Source: Bacterioplanes sanyensis (GTDB lineage: Bacteria; Pseudomonadota; Gammaproteobacteria; Pseudomonadales; Oceanobacteraceae). From it: a stretch of DNA of 64,000 nucleotides. This document shows, piece after piece, positions 26,324 to 35,811 of the stretch (its first letter is position 1; the number at the start of each line of letters is the position of its first letter). The position numbers and the translations under genes are program-made. The notes under the pieces were generated by a model that saw only the letters and a program-made list of their open reading frames with translations, did no database searches and had not been told where the DNA came from. The stretch is taken from NCBI RefSeq assembly GCF_014652515.1, contig NZ_BMYY01000001.1, forward strand, positions 304,822 to 368,821, given 5' to 3'.

Positions 26324-26863
26324 TTACTTTTGCAGATAACTAAGCCACTGGTTTAATGAGATGAATTTGTTAGCTGCCTGCTTCAACTCATAAGCCGCGT
26401 GATCCCAAAAGACGACCACGACTCTATACCCTTCGGATTTTAGATCTTCGATGACTGGCACGTAGTCTTTATCTCCGGCGACTAATACTATTTCGGAGTC
26501 GTCTTTATTTACTTTGGTATATGCATCCTTGGTAATGGCGTGAGCGATGGCAACATCAACTTTCTTTTCCTTACCTGCTGCATTACGGTCGTATGTAACA
26601 ACTTCAAAACCTTTGCTCTCTACCATGGCCCAGAAACTGTCCGATGGTGGTGGCGACCCCCAAAGTTTAGCGCATCCTACTTGGCGGTCATCCTCGCCGC
26701 AGAGATACTCATAAAGTTTGCCGTAGTCGAGTTTGTAGTTGAAGTTAAATACTCGCCGATCAATAGCATCATTTAAATCGGCGGCCATCCCTTCTTCAAC
26801 GGCTGAAACCCGTTGAGCCTCAATGAATACATTTGAATTATCTACGTATGTGTACGAAAGCAT
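26324..26863 (-). CDS. NYN/PIN-like ribonuclease domain protein (LabA/DUF88 family), cassette-borne
   Basis: The 179-residue protein is a single NYN domain. The acidic residues expected for a metal-dependent RNase site are present: Asp8 (YVDNSN), Asp103 (KKVDVAIAHAI), Asp131 and Asp133 (VAGDKDYVP). The C-terminal VVVFWDHAAYELKQAANKFISL completes the fold. It probably cleaves RNA; the target is unknown. It is the first cassette after element R2, so it would be best placed for expression if R2 carries a promoter. NYN proteins occur in defence and RNA-turnover loci, but context here gives no partner. Confidence 0.85.
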   Translation of the reverse strand: MLSYTYVDNSNVFIEAQRVSAVEEGMAADLNDAIDRRVFNFNYKLDYGKLYEYLCGEDDRQVGCAKLWGSPPPSDSFWAMVESKGFEVVTYDRNAAGKEKKVDVAIAHAITKDAYTKVNKDDSEIVLVAGDKDYVPVIEDLKSEGYRVVVVFWDHAAYELKQAANKFISLNQWLSYLQK

Positions 26864-26900
26864 CCTTTTTCCTATGTGATAGTGGTTTGGGTTTGAGTGT

Positions 26901-27311
26901 TAACAGTTTAATAATGTACGTGCCTGTTTTTCCAGCTAGAACCATTCGAGCTATCTCTGCCAACCTATTGATTGGCAACTGAATGCCTTCCTTTCTTTCA
27001 CACTTCCTCCTGAACAAAGTCCTTGCCCTCCATCCACGCCTCAAAGCCTAGGCGCGCACATACGAACCGATTGATTGTTTTGTCACTTAAGCTACCATCC
27101 TGTGAAAATACAGGCAAGCCGACTGGTAGTGTGCGTCGCTGTTTGTCGCTTTTAAACACAAATAAGGCATCGTCTTTATTCTCTGAGGGCGGTGTTGCGC
27201 CAAGGTTTTCCGCGCCTTAGCAGGCCGCCTGAGTTGGCAATGGCTGTGCCCGCAGGGGCTGCTCAGTCAACATCCTGCCGGGATGCAGGCTGTTGGCGTT
27301 GCGGCGACCAC
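26901..27311 (-). repeat. 411-bp element R2 at the head of the right cassette run
   Basis: It is a direct repeat of R1 (19705-20114), collinear over the whole length. On the minus strand it carries an open fragment of about 73 codons without a start (ENLGATPPSENK...FEAWMEGKDFVQEEV), then a stretch ending TATTAAACTGTTA at the core of the NYN cassette. In R1 that fragment has a stop. I do not recognise the encoded fragment. R2 merges on its right with composite repeat copy 5. Confidence 0.75.
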
Positions 27312-27546
27312 AGCATTGGCAGCTCAGGATTCACGGCCTGTGCAGCGCAAGGCAGGGAGCTCGCCCGCCCGGCGTGAGGGATAACCTCAAGGAGGGCATA
27401 GGATTTAGCGGAAAAGCAGATACTGGGTCAGAGCTTAAGCTCTGACCCCAGCGACTGATGCAAATGCCTTGCAGAAACTGCTTTGATGGGCGCTTTTCGT
27501 CGCTCGTTCGGCGTGAGGGATAAAGGGCATAGGGCTTGGCGGAAAA
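27205..27546 (+). repeat. Composite hairpin repeat, copy 5 (with 22-bp palindrome)
   Basis: The block runs in the opposite orientation to copies 1, 2 and 4. It holds nested hairpins, the GTGAGG-GATAA-CCTCAA arm, the perfect palindrome at 27426-27447 and a CTGATGCAAATGCC arm, ending with a second GTGAGGGATAA. From 27547 to 27683 nothing is seen except the end of the hrpB transcription unit. Confidence 0.8.
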
Positions 27547-27683
27547 GAATGGCATTCGCAGAACACCCACTCCAGTCACACAACTTACCCCTGAGTCCTG
27601 CTGGCCAAGCAAAGCAAGACGCTGGCCGTGCAATCGCCGTGCGCTTGATGGTCTTTAACCTTTACGTTTAACTGCTTTTTCGG

Positions 27684-30128
27684 TTACTGCGGCTTGCGTT
27701 TGATGCTGTGGCGCTGCGGCTCGGCGGTGGCTGGGTCTTCCGGCCAATAATGCTTGGGGTAGCGGCCACGCATGTCTTTGCGTACCTCGCTGTAGCTGCC
27801 GTGCCAAAAGCCGGGCAAATCGGCGGTAATTTGTATCGGCCGCTGTGCCGGTGACAGCAACTCAATGCTGAGCGGTTGTCGTTGCTGGCCGATGCAGGGG
27901 TGCTGTTGGCAGCCCAAAAACTCTTGTAAGCGGGCGCTCACTCTGGGTGGGTGCTGGCCATAATCAATGCTGAGTGCATTGCCCGCTGGGCTTTGCCATT
28001 TCTCCGGTAGCTGCTGCTCTAATGTTTGTTGTTGCTGCCAGTCCAGTTGTTGCAATAGCAACTGATGCAGGTTGAGTTGCTGCAGCTGGCGCTGATGACG
28101 AAAGCTTGCCACATGGGGCAGTAGCCATTGCTGGCGGCGTTTGAGCAGTGCTTCATCATCACACTCAGGCCAGTTTTCGCCCTGATCTTGTCTCATTCGT
28201 TGCATGCGCTGCTGCAACTGCCGCGCGCGCGGGTCCCAGGGCAAATCGCCAAGGCCGCGGCTGGCAAAAAAGCTGTCCCAGGCGTTGTGCCATTGCTCGT
28301 CGCTGAGTTTTTGTAAGCGCTGCTGCTGCAGTACTAAAGCACCGAGGCAAGTTTTCTCCAGCGCTTGCAGTTGCCCTTGCTCATTCCAGTCAATATCAAT
28401 GCGGCTATGGGGCTTGAGCCCTGGCTGTTGTTGCAACCAGGCGGCGCCAGGTAAAGCCATGGCCAGCTCAATGCGCGCCGTTTGTTGGCCTCCTAGCTGC
28501 ACGGGCAGCAGCCAATCGTGCTGCTGCAGATGTGAATCTGGCCCGAGCTCGGCACCACTGCCATTGGCCATCAATACCCCCAGCCCTTGGCTGCGGCGTT
28601 TGGCGATGCGATCGGGAAAGGTGAGGCACAGCAGCGCTGCCAGATCGAGGGGCTCGGTGTCAGTGTGCTCGGTGTTCTGGATAGCGGCCAATGTTTGCTG
28701 CCAGCGCTTGGCAAGGGGGGCAATGCGTTTGCGCCATAACGGTTGCTGGCGGGCATACAGCAGCTCACGCTCTAGGTCGTCACTGCGGCGTTGCTTCATT
28801 GGCCACTGCTGTAAATAGGCAGCCAGTTCACAGGCCAGTTGGGCGCTGCCATGCTGGGCTGCGATCACTAAGGCATGACTCCAGCGCGGCTCTAACCCCA
28901 GTTGTGCGCAGCGCTGGCCGTGAGCTGTTAGCTGGCCGCCGTCATTGCAAATATCCAGTTGCTGCAATAGTGCCATGCCTTGCTTGAGCAGCGCTGGCGG
29001 TGGTGCGCTCAGCCACAAAAGCTCATCGGCATGGGCGCCCCATCGCAGCAATTCCAATTGCAAGGCGGCCAAATCTGAACGGCTGATTTCTGCTTCACGC
29101 TCGCCAGGCCGTGTGTGGTGCTGGCTTTGCGCCCATAAACGGTAGGCTTGCCCAGCGCGTTGACGGCCAGCGCGGCCACTGCGCTGATCGGCTGAGGCTT
29201 GAGCAATCGGGCGAGTTTGCAAGGTTTGTGAGCCGCGTGCTGGCTGAAACACCGCCACCCGCTCCAGGCCGCTGTCGATGACGGTGTCGACACCGTCAAT
29301 GGTGAGTGAGCTTTCAGCAATATTGGTGGCAACGATGACCTTGCGCTTAGGCTGTGGTTGCAGCGCTTGCTGCTGCTCGGCGTCACTTAATTGGCCATGC
29401 AAGGGCAGCAAAATAACACGGTCGTCTTGCCAGGCGTCGATTACGGCTTGAATGGCACCAACGCCGGGCATAAACATCAGCACGTCGCCGCTGTTGTCGC
29501 GCAGTGCCTCGCGCAAAACACGTAAGCTGTGCTGGTGCAGGTTTTCTTGCCCTTGGGGCGGGCGGTAATGCACCGTGACTGGGTGACTGCGCCCAGGTGC
29601 ATGCAGGCAAGGGGCGTTCAACTGCTGGCTAAGGGCGTCGGCATCCAGGGTGGCGGACATGATCAGCAGGCGCAAATCGTCACGCAACAGCTGTTGGCAT
29701 TGATGGCTGAGCGCCAGTGCCAAATCGGCGTGCAAATGGCGCTCGTGAAACTCGTCAAAAATAATCAGGCCAACGTCGGCCAGCTCGGGGTCGCTTTGCA
29801 AGCGCTGGGTCAGCAGCCCTTCGGTGATGACTTCAAGGCGCGTATTGGGGCCGACTTTGCGCTCTAAGCGAATGTGATAGCCCACGGTGTCACCGACCGC
29901 TTCGCCCAGTTGGCGGGCCATAAAGGTGGCGGCATTGCGCGCCGCCATGCGCCGTGGCTCCAGCATCAAGATGCGCTTGCCCGCCAGCCACGCTTGCTGC
30001 AGCAGTGCCAAAGGCAAGCGTGTGGTTTTGCCAGCACCGGGTTCGGCGGTCAAAATTAAGCTGTGGTGTTGTTCAAGCTGCTGGCTGATGTCATCCAGCA
30101 ACAGATCAATGGGGAGTGAGTTCGCCAT
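27684..30128 (-). CDS. hrpB: ATP-dependent helicase HrpB
   Basis: The 814-residue DEAH-type helicase has motif I (AEPGAGKTT, residues 28-36), motif II (IIFDEFHERHL), motif III (SATLDADAL), and motif VI region (DQRSGRAGRQRAGQAYRLW). A helicase-associated domain and the HrpB-specific C-terminal domain follow, ending with the YP+HYWPEDP signature. ATG 30128 is chosen over 30182 because HrpB normally begins right at the LPIDLLLDDI segment; the ribosome site is weak for both. Family members are non-essential RNA helicases of poorly known role. The middle is very Gln-rich (QLQQRMQRM; LHQLLLQQLDWQQQQ). Confidence 0.93.
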   Translation of the reverse strand: MANSLPIDLLLDDISQQLEQHHSLILTAEPGAGKTTRLPLALLQQAWLAGKRILMLEPRRMAARNAATFMARQLGEAVGDTVGYHIRLERKVGPNTRLEVITEGLLTQRLQSDPELADVGLIIFDEFHERHLHADLALALSHQCQQLLRDDLRLLIMSATLDADALSQQLNAPCLHAPGRSHPVTVHYRPPQGQENLHQHSLRVLREALRDNSGDVLMFMPGVGAIQAVIDAWQDDRVILLPLHGQLSDAEQQQALQPQPKRKVIVATNIAESSLTIDGVDTVIDSGLERVAVFQPARGSQTLQTRPIAQASADQRSGRAGRQRAGQAYRLWAQSQHHTRPGEREAEISRSDLAALQLELLRWGAHADELLWLSAPPPALLKQGMALLQQLDICNDGGQLTAHGQRCAQLGLEPRWSHALVIAAQHGSAQLACELAAYLQQWPMKQRRSDDLERELLYARQQPLWRKRIAPLAKRWQQTLAAIQNTEHTDTEPLDLAALLCLTFPDRIAKRRSQGLGVLMANGSGAELGPDSHLQQHDWLLPVQLGGQQTARIELAMALPGAAWLQQQPGLKPHSRIDIDWNEQGQLQALEKTCLGALVLQQQRLQKLSDEQWHNAWDSFFASRGLGDLPWDPRARQLQQRMQRMRQDQGENWPECDDEALLKRRQQWLLPHVASFRHQRQLQQLNLHQLLLQQLDWQQQQTLEQQLPEKWQSPAGNALSIDYGQHPPRVSARLQEFLGCQQHPCIGQQRQPLSIELLSPAQRPIQITADLPGFWHGSYSEVRKDMRGRYPKHYWPEDPATAEPQRHSIKRKPQ

Positions 30129-30231
30129 ACTGAGCTTGCGTGCATCGTTTTTTGGTGGCGCGCATAGTAGCATGGTCATCATACTGTTGCGGCGGTGGAG
30201 TTGCGGCGGTGTCAGAGTGTTAAGGTGGTGT

Positions 30232-30414
30232 ATGTCAGATTCGAATGTCGTACCTCTGCAAAAACGTCGCCCAGCGTTGCAGCAGGAAAAAGAGCATCAG
30301 CGCAAGGAGAAAAAGGTCGCCGAAATGCGTCAGCGCTTTGCTAAAGCGTTACCGGATAAACCGACGCCGGTAAAAGACTATTTAAAGAAAAAGCGGGCGA
30401 AAAAGCAGCGCTAG
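30232..30414 (+). CDS. Small basic hypothetical protein
   Basis: The 60-residue highly charged protein (MSDSNVVPLQKRRPALQQEK...VKDYLKKKRAKKQR) probably forms one long helix. It has AAGGTGG 7 bases before its ATG and diverges from hrpB. Its basic ends suggest nucleic-acid or ribosome contact; no family recognised. Confidence 0.65.
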   Translation: MSDSNVVPLQKRRPALQQEKEHQRKEKKVAEMRQRFAKALPDKPTPVKDYLKKKRAKKQR

Positions 30415-30444
30415 AGCGGCAAAACGGCTTCGCGACTCAGGACG

Positions 30445-32631
30445 CTAGATGATTTGCTGCAAGTATTTTTCAATGGCATCGGCTGGCATGGGTTGGCTGA
30501 TTAAATAGCCTTGAATGGTATCGCAGCCTTGCTGCGCTAATAGCTGGCGCTCATGCTCAGTTTCTATGCCCTCTGCCGTGACTTCCATGCCCAGCGCGTG
30601 GCCTAAATTAATCATGGTGCTGACTAAGGCTTGTTTGCGATCGTCTTGCAAAATTTGCTGAATAAAACTGCGATCAATTTTTAGTTTTTGCACGGGAAAC
30701 GCTGCTAAATAAGACAGCGATGAGTAGCCGGTGCCAAAATCATCAATGGCAATGCTGATGCCCAAATCTTGCAGCTGCTGTAAAAACGCTTGTGTGTTTT
30801 GCTTGCTCTCAATCAATAGGCTTTCGGTAATTTCAATAATTAACGCCTGTGGTGGCAGCTGGTAGTGCTGATATTGCGCTCCGATGCGCGCCGCCAATTG
30901 ATCGTCATACAGCTCGGCTGAAGATAAGTTCACGGCGATGGGAACGGCGCAGTTCAGGTCGACCAAGCGCTGATATTGCTGCATGGCTTGCTCGCGTACC
31001 CAATGGCCAATGCTGCGAATCAAGCCGGTTTTTTCCGCCAGCGGAATAAATTTATCTGGGCTGACCAGCCCTAGGCGCGGATTGTTCCAGCGCAATAGGG
31101 CTTCGAGCTGGCAGACTTGGCCTGAGCGTACATCCACCAAGGGCTGATAAAACAATGCCAATTGCTGCTTTTCTAGGGCGGTGTGCAGCTCTTGGTGCAA
31201 GCTGGCCTGCTCGCGTGCTGACTCTTCCATATGGCTGTCGAATAAGCAGTAACCGTTGCGGCCCAGGGCCTTGGCACCGTACACCGCTTGATCGGCGGCT
31301 TTCATTAAGCGCTCAATGGTGTCGCCGTGCTCTGGGTAAATCGCTAAGCCAATGCTGGCGGTGACGCGTTGCTGATGAATGTGGCGCAAACGACAAGGTT
31401 GATGCACGGTGCTGACGACCTGATTGGCCATCTCTAACCAGTCTCCGTGGCAAATGATGGCAAACTCATCGCCGCCTAAGCGCGCGAGCACATCGCTAGG
31501 CCCCAAGCATTGGCGAATGCGGCTACCGGTTTTCATCAGCAGCTCATCACCGGCTTCGTGGCCCAGTTGGTCGTTAATTTCTTTAAAGTAATCTAAGTCC
31601 AGCAACAGCAAGGCAAACGCTTGCTGCTGGCGGCGAGCGCGCTCCATGCTGTCGCTGAGGTGCTGATAAAACAAATTGCGGTTGGGCAGGTCAGTGAGTA
31701 CGTCGTAGTTGGCTAAATAGTGAATGGTTTCTTGCGAGCGCTTGTTCTCAGACACATCGGTAAGCAAAACCAAGCTGTATTGCAGCTCGTCGTGTTCATT
31801 GTGCACCGCCGACACACGCACCTCGGCGGTATAGCTCTCGGTGTTGCGACGACGACACAATAACTCGCCATGCCAACCTTCGCGCCCTGCTTGTTGCACC
31901 AGCGCAGCAAAGCTAGCTGGGTTTAGCTCCGGCGCTATCAGCTCTGGGCTCTCACCCACTAATTGTTGGCGTTGATAGCCAGTGGCATAACACAGAGATG
32001 GGTTGGCATCGACAATGCGCTGGTGGCGGTCGGTGACCATTAAACCGACGGGTAAGTGCTGAGTGAGTGTTTGTGCCAGACGAGAGCGCTTGTTGATTTG
32101 GCTGTGCTCAATGGCTGCGCGGGTCAGGGCTGATAAATTGGCCAGAGTTTGCAGATGTTGTGTTTTGGGGCTTTGTGGCTGGCGGTGGTAAATAGCGAAG
32201 GTAGCGATGACTTGCTGCTGCTGGTTTAAGATCGGCTGCGACCAACAGCTGCGCAAGTTTGCCTGCAAGGCGATGGCTTTGTAGTCATGCCAGAAGGGGT
32301 GGCTGGCGATGTCTTCGACAATGGTAATGCGCCCAGTCGCCGCGGCATTGCCACAACTACCAACGCCCGTGCCGATGGCGACGCCATCAATCGCCTCGTT
32401 GTAGCTCTGCGGCAAGCTGGGCGCAGCGCCGTGACGCAAAAACTGGCCATCTTCACTGAGCAATAAAATAGAGGCCAAGGCATCGGGCAGTTGCTCTTCT
32501 AGTAGTTCGGCGATGGCCGTCAGAATGGTGGCCAGCGGTTGACCAGAGACGATTTGCTCCAGCAACTGAGTGTAATGATTAAATGTGTTACCGCTGGGCG
32601 CGGCCGTCGATGGCGATATAACGTTCGGCAT
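30445..32631 (-). CDS. GAF-PAS-GGDEF-EAL signalling protein
   Basis: The 728-residue cytoplasmic c-di-GMP enzyme has domains in order GAF (about 30-175), PAS (about 185-295), GGDEF (about 305-465) and EAL (about 475-728). The GGDEF motif is intact (386-390), so cyclase activity is plausible. The upstream RxxD inhibition site is absent. The EAL domain keeps EALLRW (510-515), NLSS, E600, DDFGTGYSS (630-638), K651 and E687, so phosphodiesterase activity is also likely. It has no membrane span, so the signal is sensed inside the cell through GAF and PAS. No partner gene is adjacent. Confidence 0.93.
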   Translation of the reverse strand: MPNVISPSTAAPSGNTFNHYTQLLEQIVSGQPLATILTAIAELLEEQLPDALASILLLSEDGQFLRHGAAPSLPQSYNEAIDGVAIGTGVGSCGNAAATGRITIVEDIASHPFWHDYKAIALQANLRSCWSQPILNQQQQVIATFAIYHRQPQSPKTQHLQTLANLSALTRAAIEHSQINKRSRLAQTLTQHLPVGLMVTDRHQRIVDANPSLCYATGYQRQQLVGESPELIAPELNPASFAALVQQAGREGWHGELLCRRRNTESYTAEVRVSAVHNEHDELQYSLVLLTDVSENKRSQETIHYLANYDVLTDLPNRNLFYQHLSDSMERARRQQQAFALLLLDLDYFKEINDQLGHEAGDELLMKTGSRIRQCLGPSDVLARLGGDEFAIICHGDWLEMANQVVSTVHQPCRLRHIHQQRVTASIGLAIYPEHGDTIERLMKAADQAVYGAKALGRNGYCLFDSHMEESAREQASLHQELHTALEKQQLALFYQPLVDVRSGQVCQLEALLRWNNPRLGLVSPDKFIPLAEKTGLIRSIGHWVREQAMQQYQRLVDLNCAVPIAVNLSSAELYDDQLAARIGAQYQHYQLPPQALIIEITESLLIESKQNTQAFLQQLQDLGISIAIDDFGTGYSSLSYLAAFPVQKLKIDRSFIQQILQDDRKQALVSTMINLGHALGMEVTAEGIETEHERQLLAQQGCDTIQGYLISQPMPADAIEKYLQQII

Positions 32632-32730
32632 AAAGGCGGCTCATACAATGCCGCCTAAGTATAGGATGAATGACAGTCCCTTGTCTTATGGTCTTATCCT
32701 AGCCTTGGCTAGGCGTTGCTCAGGCCCTGC

Positions 32731-34149
32731 TTAAGCCCCCACCAGCGATTGGCCGCACACCCGCACCACATTGCCATTAATGCCGCCGGCCGCTGGGTTG
32801 GCAAAAAAGGCGATGGTTTCCGCCACGTCGATGGGTTTACCGCCCTGCGACAACGAGTTTAAACGTCGGCCGACCTCGCGCGTCATAAAGGGAATGGCGT
32901 CGGTCATGGCGGTTTCGATAAAGCCTGGGGCAACGGCGTTGATGGTGATGTCTTTTTTCGCCAGCTCGTCGGCCATGTATTCGACATAACCGATGACGCC
33001 GGCTTTTGACGCCGCGTAGTTGGTTTGGCCCACTTGGCCGGCGATGCCGTTCATGGAAGAAACGCAAATAATGCGGCCGCCCTTATTCAGCGTGCCGTGT
33101 TCAAACAGCGCTTGGTTAATGCGCTCTTCCGCCGCCAAGTTGATCTCGATGGTCATTTGCCACCAGTGCTCTGGCATATTGGCCAAGGTTTTGTCGCGCG
33201 TCACCCCAGCGTTGTGCACCACGATGTCGGCACCGCCATGCTCTTTAAGCGCCTCAGATATGGTGTGGGGCGCTTCGGCAGAGCTGATATCCGCAACGAC
33301 ATAAGCACCGCCCAGTTCGGCCATGACGCGACGTAAGTCGTCTTCTGCCGGAGCAATGTCGAGGCCCACCACTTTGGCGCCATCACGGCTTAGTGTGCGG
33401 GCAATGGCTTCACCGATGCCGCGCGACGCGCCGGTCACTAAGGCGACTTTGCCGGCCAGCGGTTGGTGCCAGTCAGGGTAGGCTTGGGCTTTGGCCTTAC
33501 GCACCCGAATGACTTGGCCATCGACGTAGGCAGATTTAGCCGACAGCAAAAAGCGCAGCGCTGGGTCCATGTTCGCTTCCGCATCTGTGGCAACATAGAG
33601 GGTCTGGCTGGTGGCGCTTTTTTTGCCAATTTCTTTGGCTAGGCTGCGTGAAAAACCTTCCAATGCACGCATGGCCGCCGCTTGCTCGCCACTGCTGGCA
33701 TTTTCTGGCGGACGGCCCAGCAGCACGATGCGGCCGTTGTTGTTGAGGCGGCGCATAACTGGGTTGAAAAAGTAATACAGTTGATGCAAATCTTCGGCGT
33801 GCTGAAAACCTGAGGCGTCAAACAGCAGAGCATCAAATTTATCGCGCATGTCTTTGCTGCATTCAATGCCGGTAATTTGTACGCCGACTTTTTCAGCGGC
33901 GCTGACCAAGGTTGAGGCTGTGCGCGCTGCTGCTGGGAAAAATACCTGAGCATCGCTGTCTTTGAGGTTGCGCAGCGTGTCTTCAAGTAAGGCCGCATCT
34001 TGGCTGGCACCTATCAGTACTTTGCCGCTAAAAAATGTGGCTTGCTCGCGGCGGTAGCGCTTTAGTTCAACTGGGGTCGGCAGGCCAACCGTTTTTAATA
34101 GGTTGCGGCCCAGCTGGTTGTTCAACATGGTTTCGTAAAAATTGCTCAT
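32731..34149 (-). CDS. Long-form 3-oxoacyl-[ACP/CoA] reductase (FabG4-like SDR)
   Basis: The 472-residue protein has two Rossmann-like halves. The N-terminal one (about 40-200) lacks a clear nucleotide motif. The C-terminal one is a full SDR with TGASRGIG (239-246), NAG (313-315) and the catalytic Ser365-Tyr378-Lys382 set. It reduces 3-oxoacyl thioesters with NAD(P)H. The long form is known as high-molecular-weight FabG (FabG4). The start at 34149 is chosen because an upstream in-frame ATG adds a Cys-rich leader not seen in the family. It diverges from the thiolase gene, together suggesting a fatty-acid or short-chain acyl-CoA pathway. Confidence 0.9.
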   Translation of the reverse strand: MSNFYETMLNNQLGRNLLKTVGLPTPVELKRYRREQATFFSGKVLIGASQDAALLEDTLRNLKDSDAQVFFPAAARTASTLVSAAEKVGVQITGIECSKDMRDKFDALLFDASGFQHAEDLHQLYYFFNPVMRRLNNNGRIVLLGRPPENASSGEQAAAMRALEGFSRSLAKEIGKKSATSQTLYVATDAEANMDPALRFLLSAKSAYVDGQVIRVRKAKAQAYPDWHQPLAGKVALVTGASRGIGEAIARTLSRDGAKVVGLDIAPAEDDLRRVMAELGGAYVVADISSAEAPHTISEALKEHGGADIVVHNAGVTRDKTLANMPEHWWQMTIEINLAAEERINQALFEHGTLNKGGRIICVSSMNGIAGQVGQTNYAASKAGVIGYVEYMADELAKKDITINAVAPGFIETAMTDAIPFMTREVGRRLNSLSQGGKPIDVAETIAFFANPAAGGINGNVVRVCGQSLVGA

Positions 34150-34427
34150 GGTAGTGTCCCGTGATGTGAAATGGGCAAAGCCAATGCGACCTGCGCACAG
34201 TAAACAAGCAGACGCTGCGATAGTCCTCAGATTACAGCAGTTACGCTGCAGACTGAAATTGACAGCCTCAGGTCGGGCTACCGTCAGCTCAGCCAATGCA
34301 GACGCACATCGCCGCTTTACACTGGCCTGATTGCAGTGGGTATCGGGCCTATGGGTATCGAGCCTGCCATTGTCAGCAGCGTCGCCATGGCGTTGATTTA
34401 TTGATTTAACCTTGTCAGGACCTTGCT

Positions 34428-35726
34428 ATGACTCAGACTGTGCGCCGCGTGGCCATCATTGGTGGTAATCGCATTCCTTTTGCTCGCTCTAATACCGCCT
34501 ATTCACACGCTTCAAATCAGGACATGCTGACCGCCTCACTCAATGGTTTGGTTAATCGCTACCACCTGCAAGGTGAGCGCATCGGTGAATTTATTGCTGG
34601 CGCTGTCATTAAGCACAGTCGCGATTTTAACTTGGCGCGCGAATCGATACTGAGCACCAGTCTCGACCCACAAACCCCAGGCGTGGACATTCAGCAAGCC
34701 TGCGGCACGGGCCTGCAAGCCATTATGATGGCGGCCAACAAAATTGCTTTGGGGCAAATCGACAGTGCCATTGCTGGCGGCTCAGACACCACCAGTGATG
34801 CGCCCATCGGTGTGAGTGAGGGGCTGCGCAAAATTCTGCTGGAAATAAACCGCACCAAAAGCAACGCCGGCAAACTTAAACTGCTGACTAAGATTCGCCC
34901 CAAGCATTTGATGCCGCTGGTGCCGCGCAACGGTGAGCCACGCACCGGCCTGTCTATGGGGGAGCATACCGAGCTGACGGTAAAAGAATGGGGCATTGGT
35001 CGTGAAGAGCAGGATCAAATTGCCTTTAATAGCCATGAAAATCTTTTGGCAGCCTACGAGCGCGGTTTCTTTAACGACCTGGTCACACCTTTTATGGGCT
35101 TGGAGCGCGATAACTTGGCACGCAAACCAGATATGGAAAAGCTGGCCAGTTTAAAGCCCGCGTTTGATAAAAAGTCAGGCAAGGGCACACTCACCGCAGG
35201 CAACTCATCGGCGTTGACGGACGGAGCTTCGGTGGTGCTGCTGGCATCAGAGGATTGGGCCAAGGCGCACGATCTGCCAGTCAAAGCCTATTTAACCTTT
35301 TATGAAACCGCGGCAGTCGACTTTTTTGGCAAAGATGGCAGCAAAAACAAAGAGGGTTTATTGCTGGCGCCAGCCTACGCTGTGCCACGCATGCTTAAGC
35401 GTGCCAACCTGTCGTTGCAGGATTTTGACTTTTATGAAATTCACGAAGCCTTTGCTGGGGTGGTGGCATCGACATTAAAAAGCTGGGAAGACGAAACGTT
35501 TTGCCAGCAGCGTTTGGGGTTAGAGGCGCCGCTCGGCAGCATTGATCGCAGCAAGCTTAATGTGAATGGCTCCTCCATTGCCACCGGCCATCCGTTTGCC
35601 GCCACCGGCGGGCGCATCGTTGCAACATTGGCCAAAATGCTGGAAGAAAAAGGCTCAGGCCGTGGTTTGATTTCAATTTGCGCCGCTGGCGGGCAGGGTG
35701 CAGTGGCGATTTTAGAGCGTCCGTAA
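34428..35726 (+). CDS. fadI: Thiolase, acetyl-CoA C-acyltransferase (FadI-like)
   Basis: The 432-residue thiolase has the nucleophilic Cys92 (QQACGTGLQAI), the His of YEIHEAFAG, the ATGHPFAATGG His motif and the C-terminal Cys of SICAAGGQGAVAILE. It catalyses thiolytic cleavage or condensation of 3-oxoacyl-CoA. Length and sequence fit FadI-type enzymes better than PhaA (about 390). AGGA lies 8 bases before the ATG. The divergent FabG4-like gene would supply or use its 3-oxoacyl substrate. FadI symbol is by resemblance. Confidence 0.88.
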   Translation: MTQTVRRVAIIGGNRIPFARSNTAYSHASNQDMLTASLNGLVNRYHLQGERIGEFIAGAVIKHSRDFNLARESILSTSLDPQTPGVDIQQACGTGLQAIMMAANKIALGQIDSAIAGGSDTTSDAPIGVSEGLRKILLEINRTKSNAGKLKLLTKIRPKHLMPLVPRNGEPRTGLSMGEHTELTVKEWGIGREEQDQIAFNSHENLLAAYERGFFNDLVTPFMGLERDNLARKPDMEKLASLKPAFDKKSGKGTLTAGNSSALTDGASVVLLASEDWAKAHDLPVKAYLTFYETAAVDFFGKDGSKNKEGLLLAPAYAVPRMLKRANLSLQDFDFYEIHEAFAGVVASTLKSWEDETFCQQRLGLEAPLGSIDRSKLNVNGSSIATGHPFAATGGRIVATLAKMLEEKGSGRGLISICAAGGQGAVAILERP

Positions 35727-35743
35727 ATAAAAAACACGCAGAT

Positions 35744-35777
35744 AAAAAAGCCGCCCTCGTCTGAGAGCGGCTTTTTT
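35744..35777. terminator. Bidirectional intrinsic terminator between fadI and the suf operon
   Basis: The GCCGCxCTC/GAGxGCGGC stem is flanked by A6 on one side and T6 on the other. It can end the thiolase transcript (+) and the suf-sufT transcript (-), which converge here. Confidence 0.92.
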
Positions 35778-35811
35778 ATAGGTGGTTTTTTATAGATGTT
35801 GCTATGTGCCG

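Noticed and set aside
16683-27683. Possible integron integrase gene near R1 or R2
   Set aside because: No frame in this stretch shows tyrosine recombinase motifs; the coding fragments in R are too short and unlike IntI.
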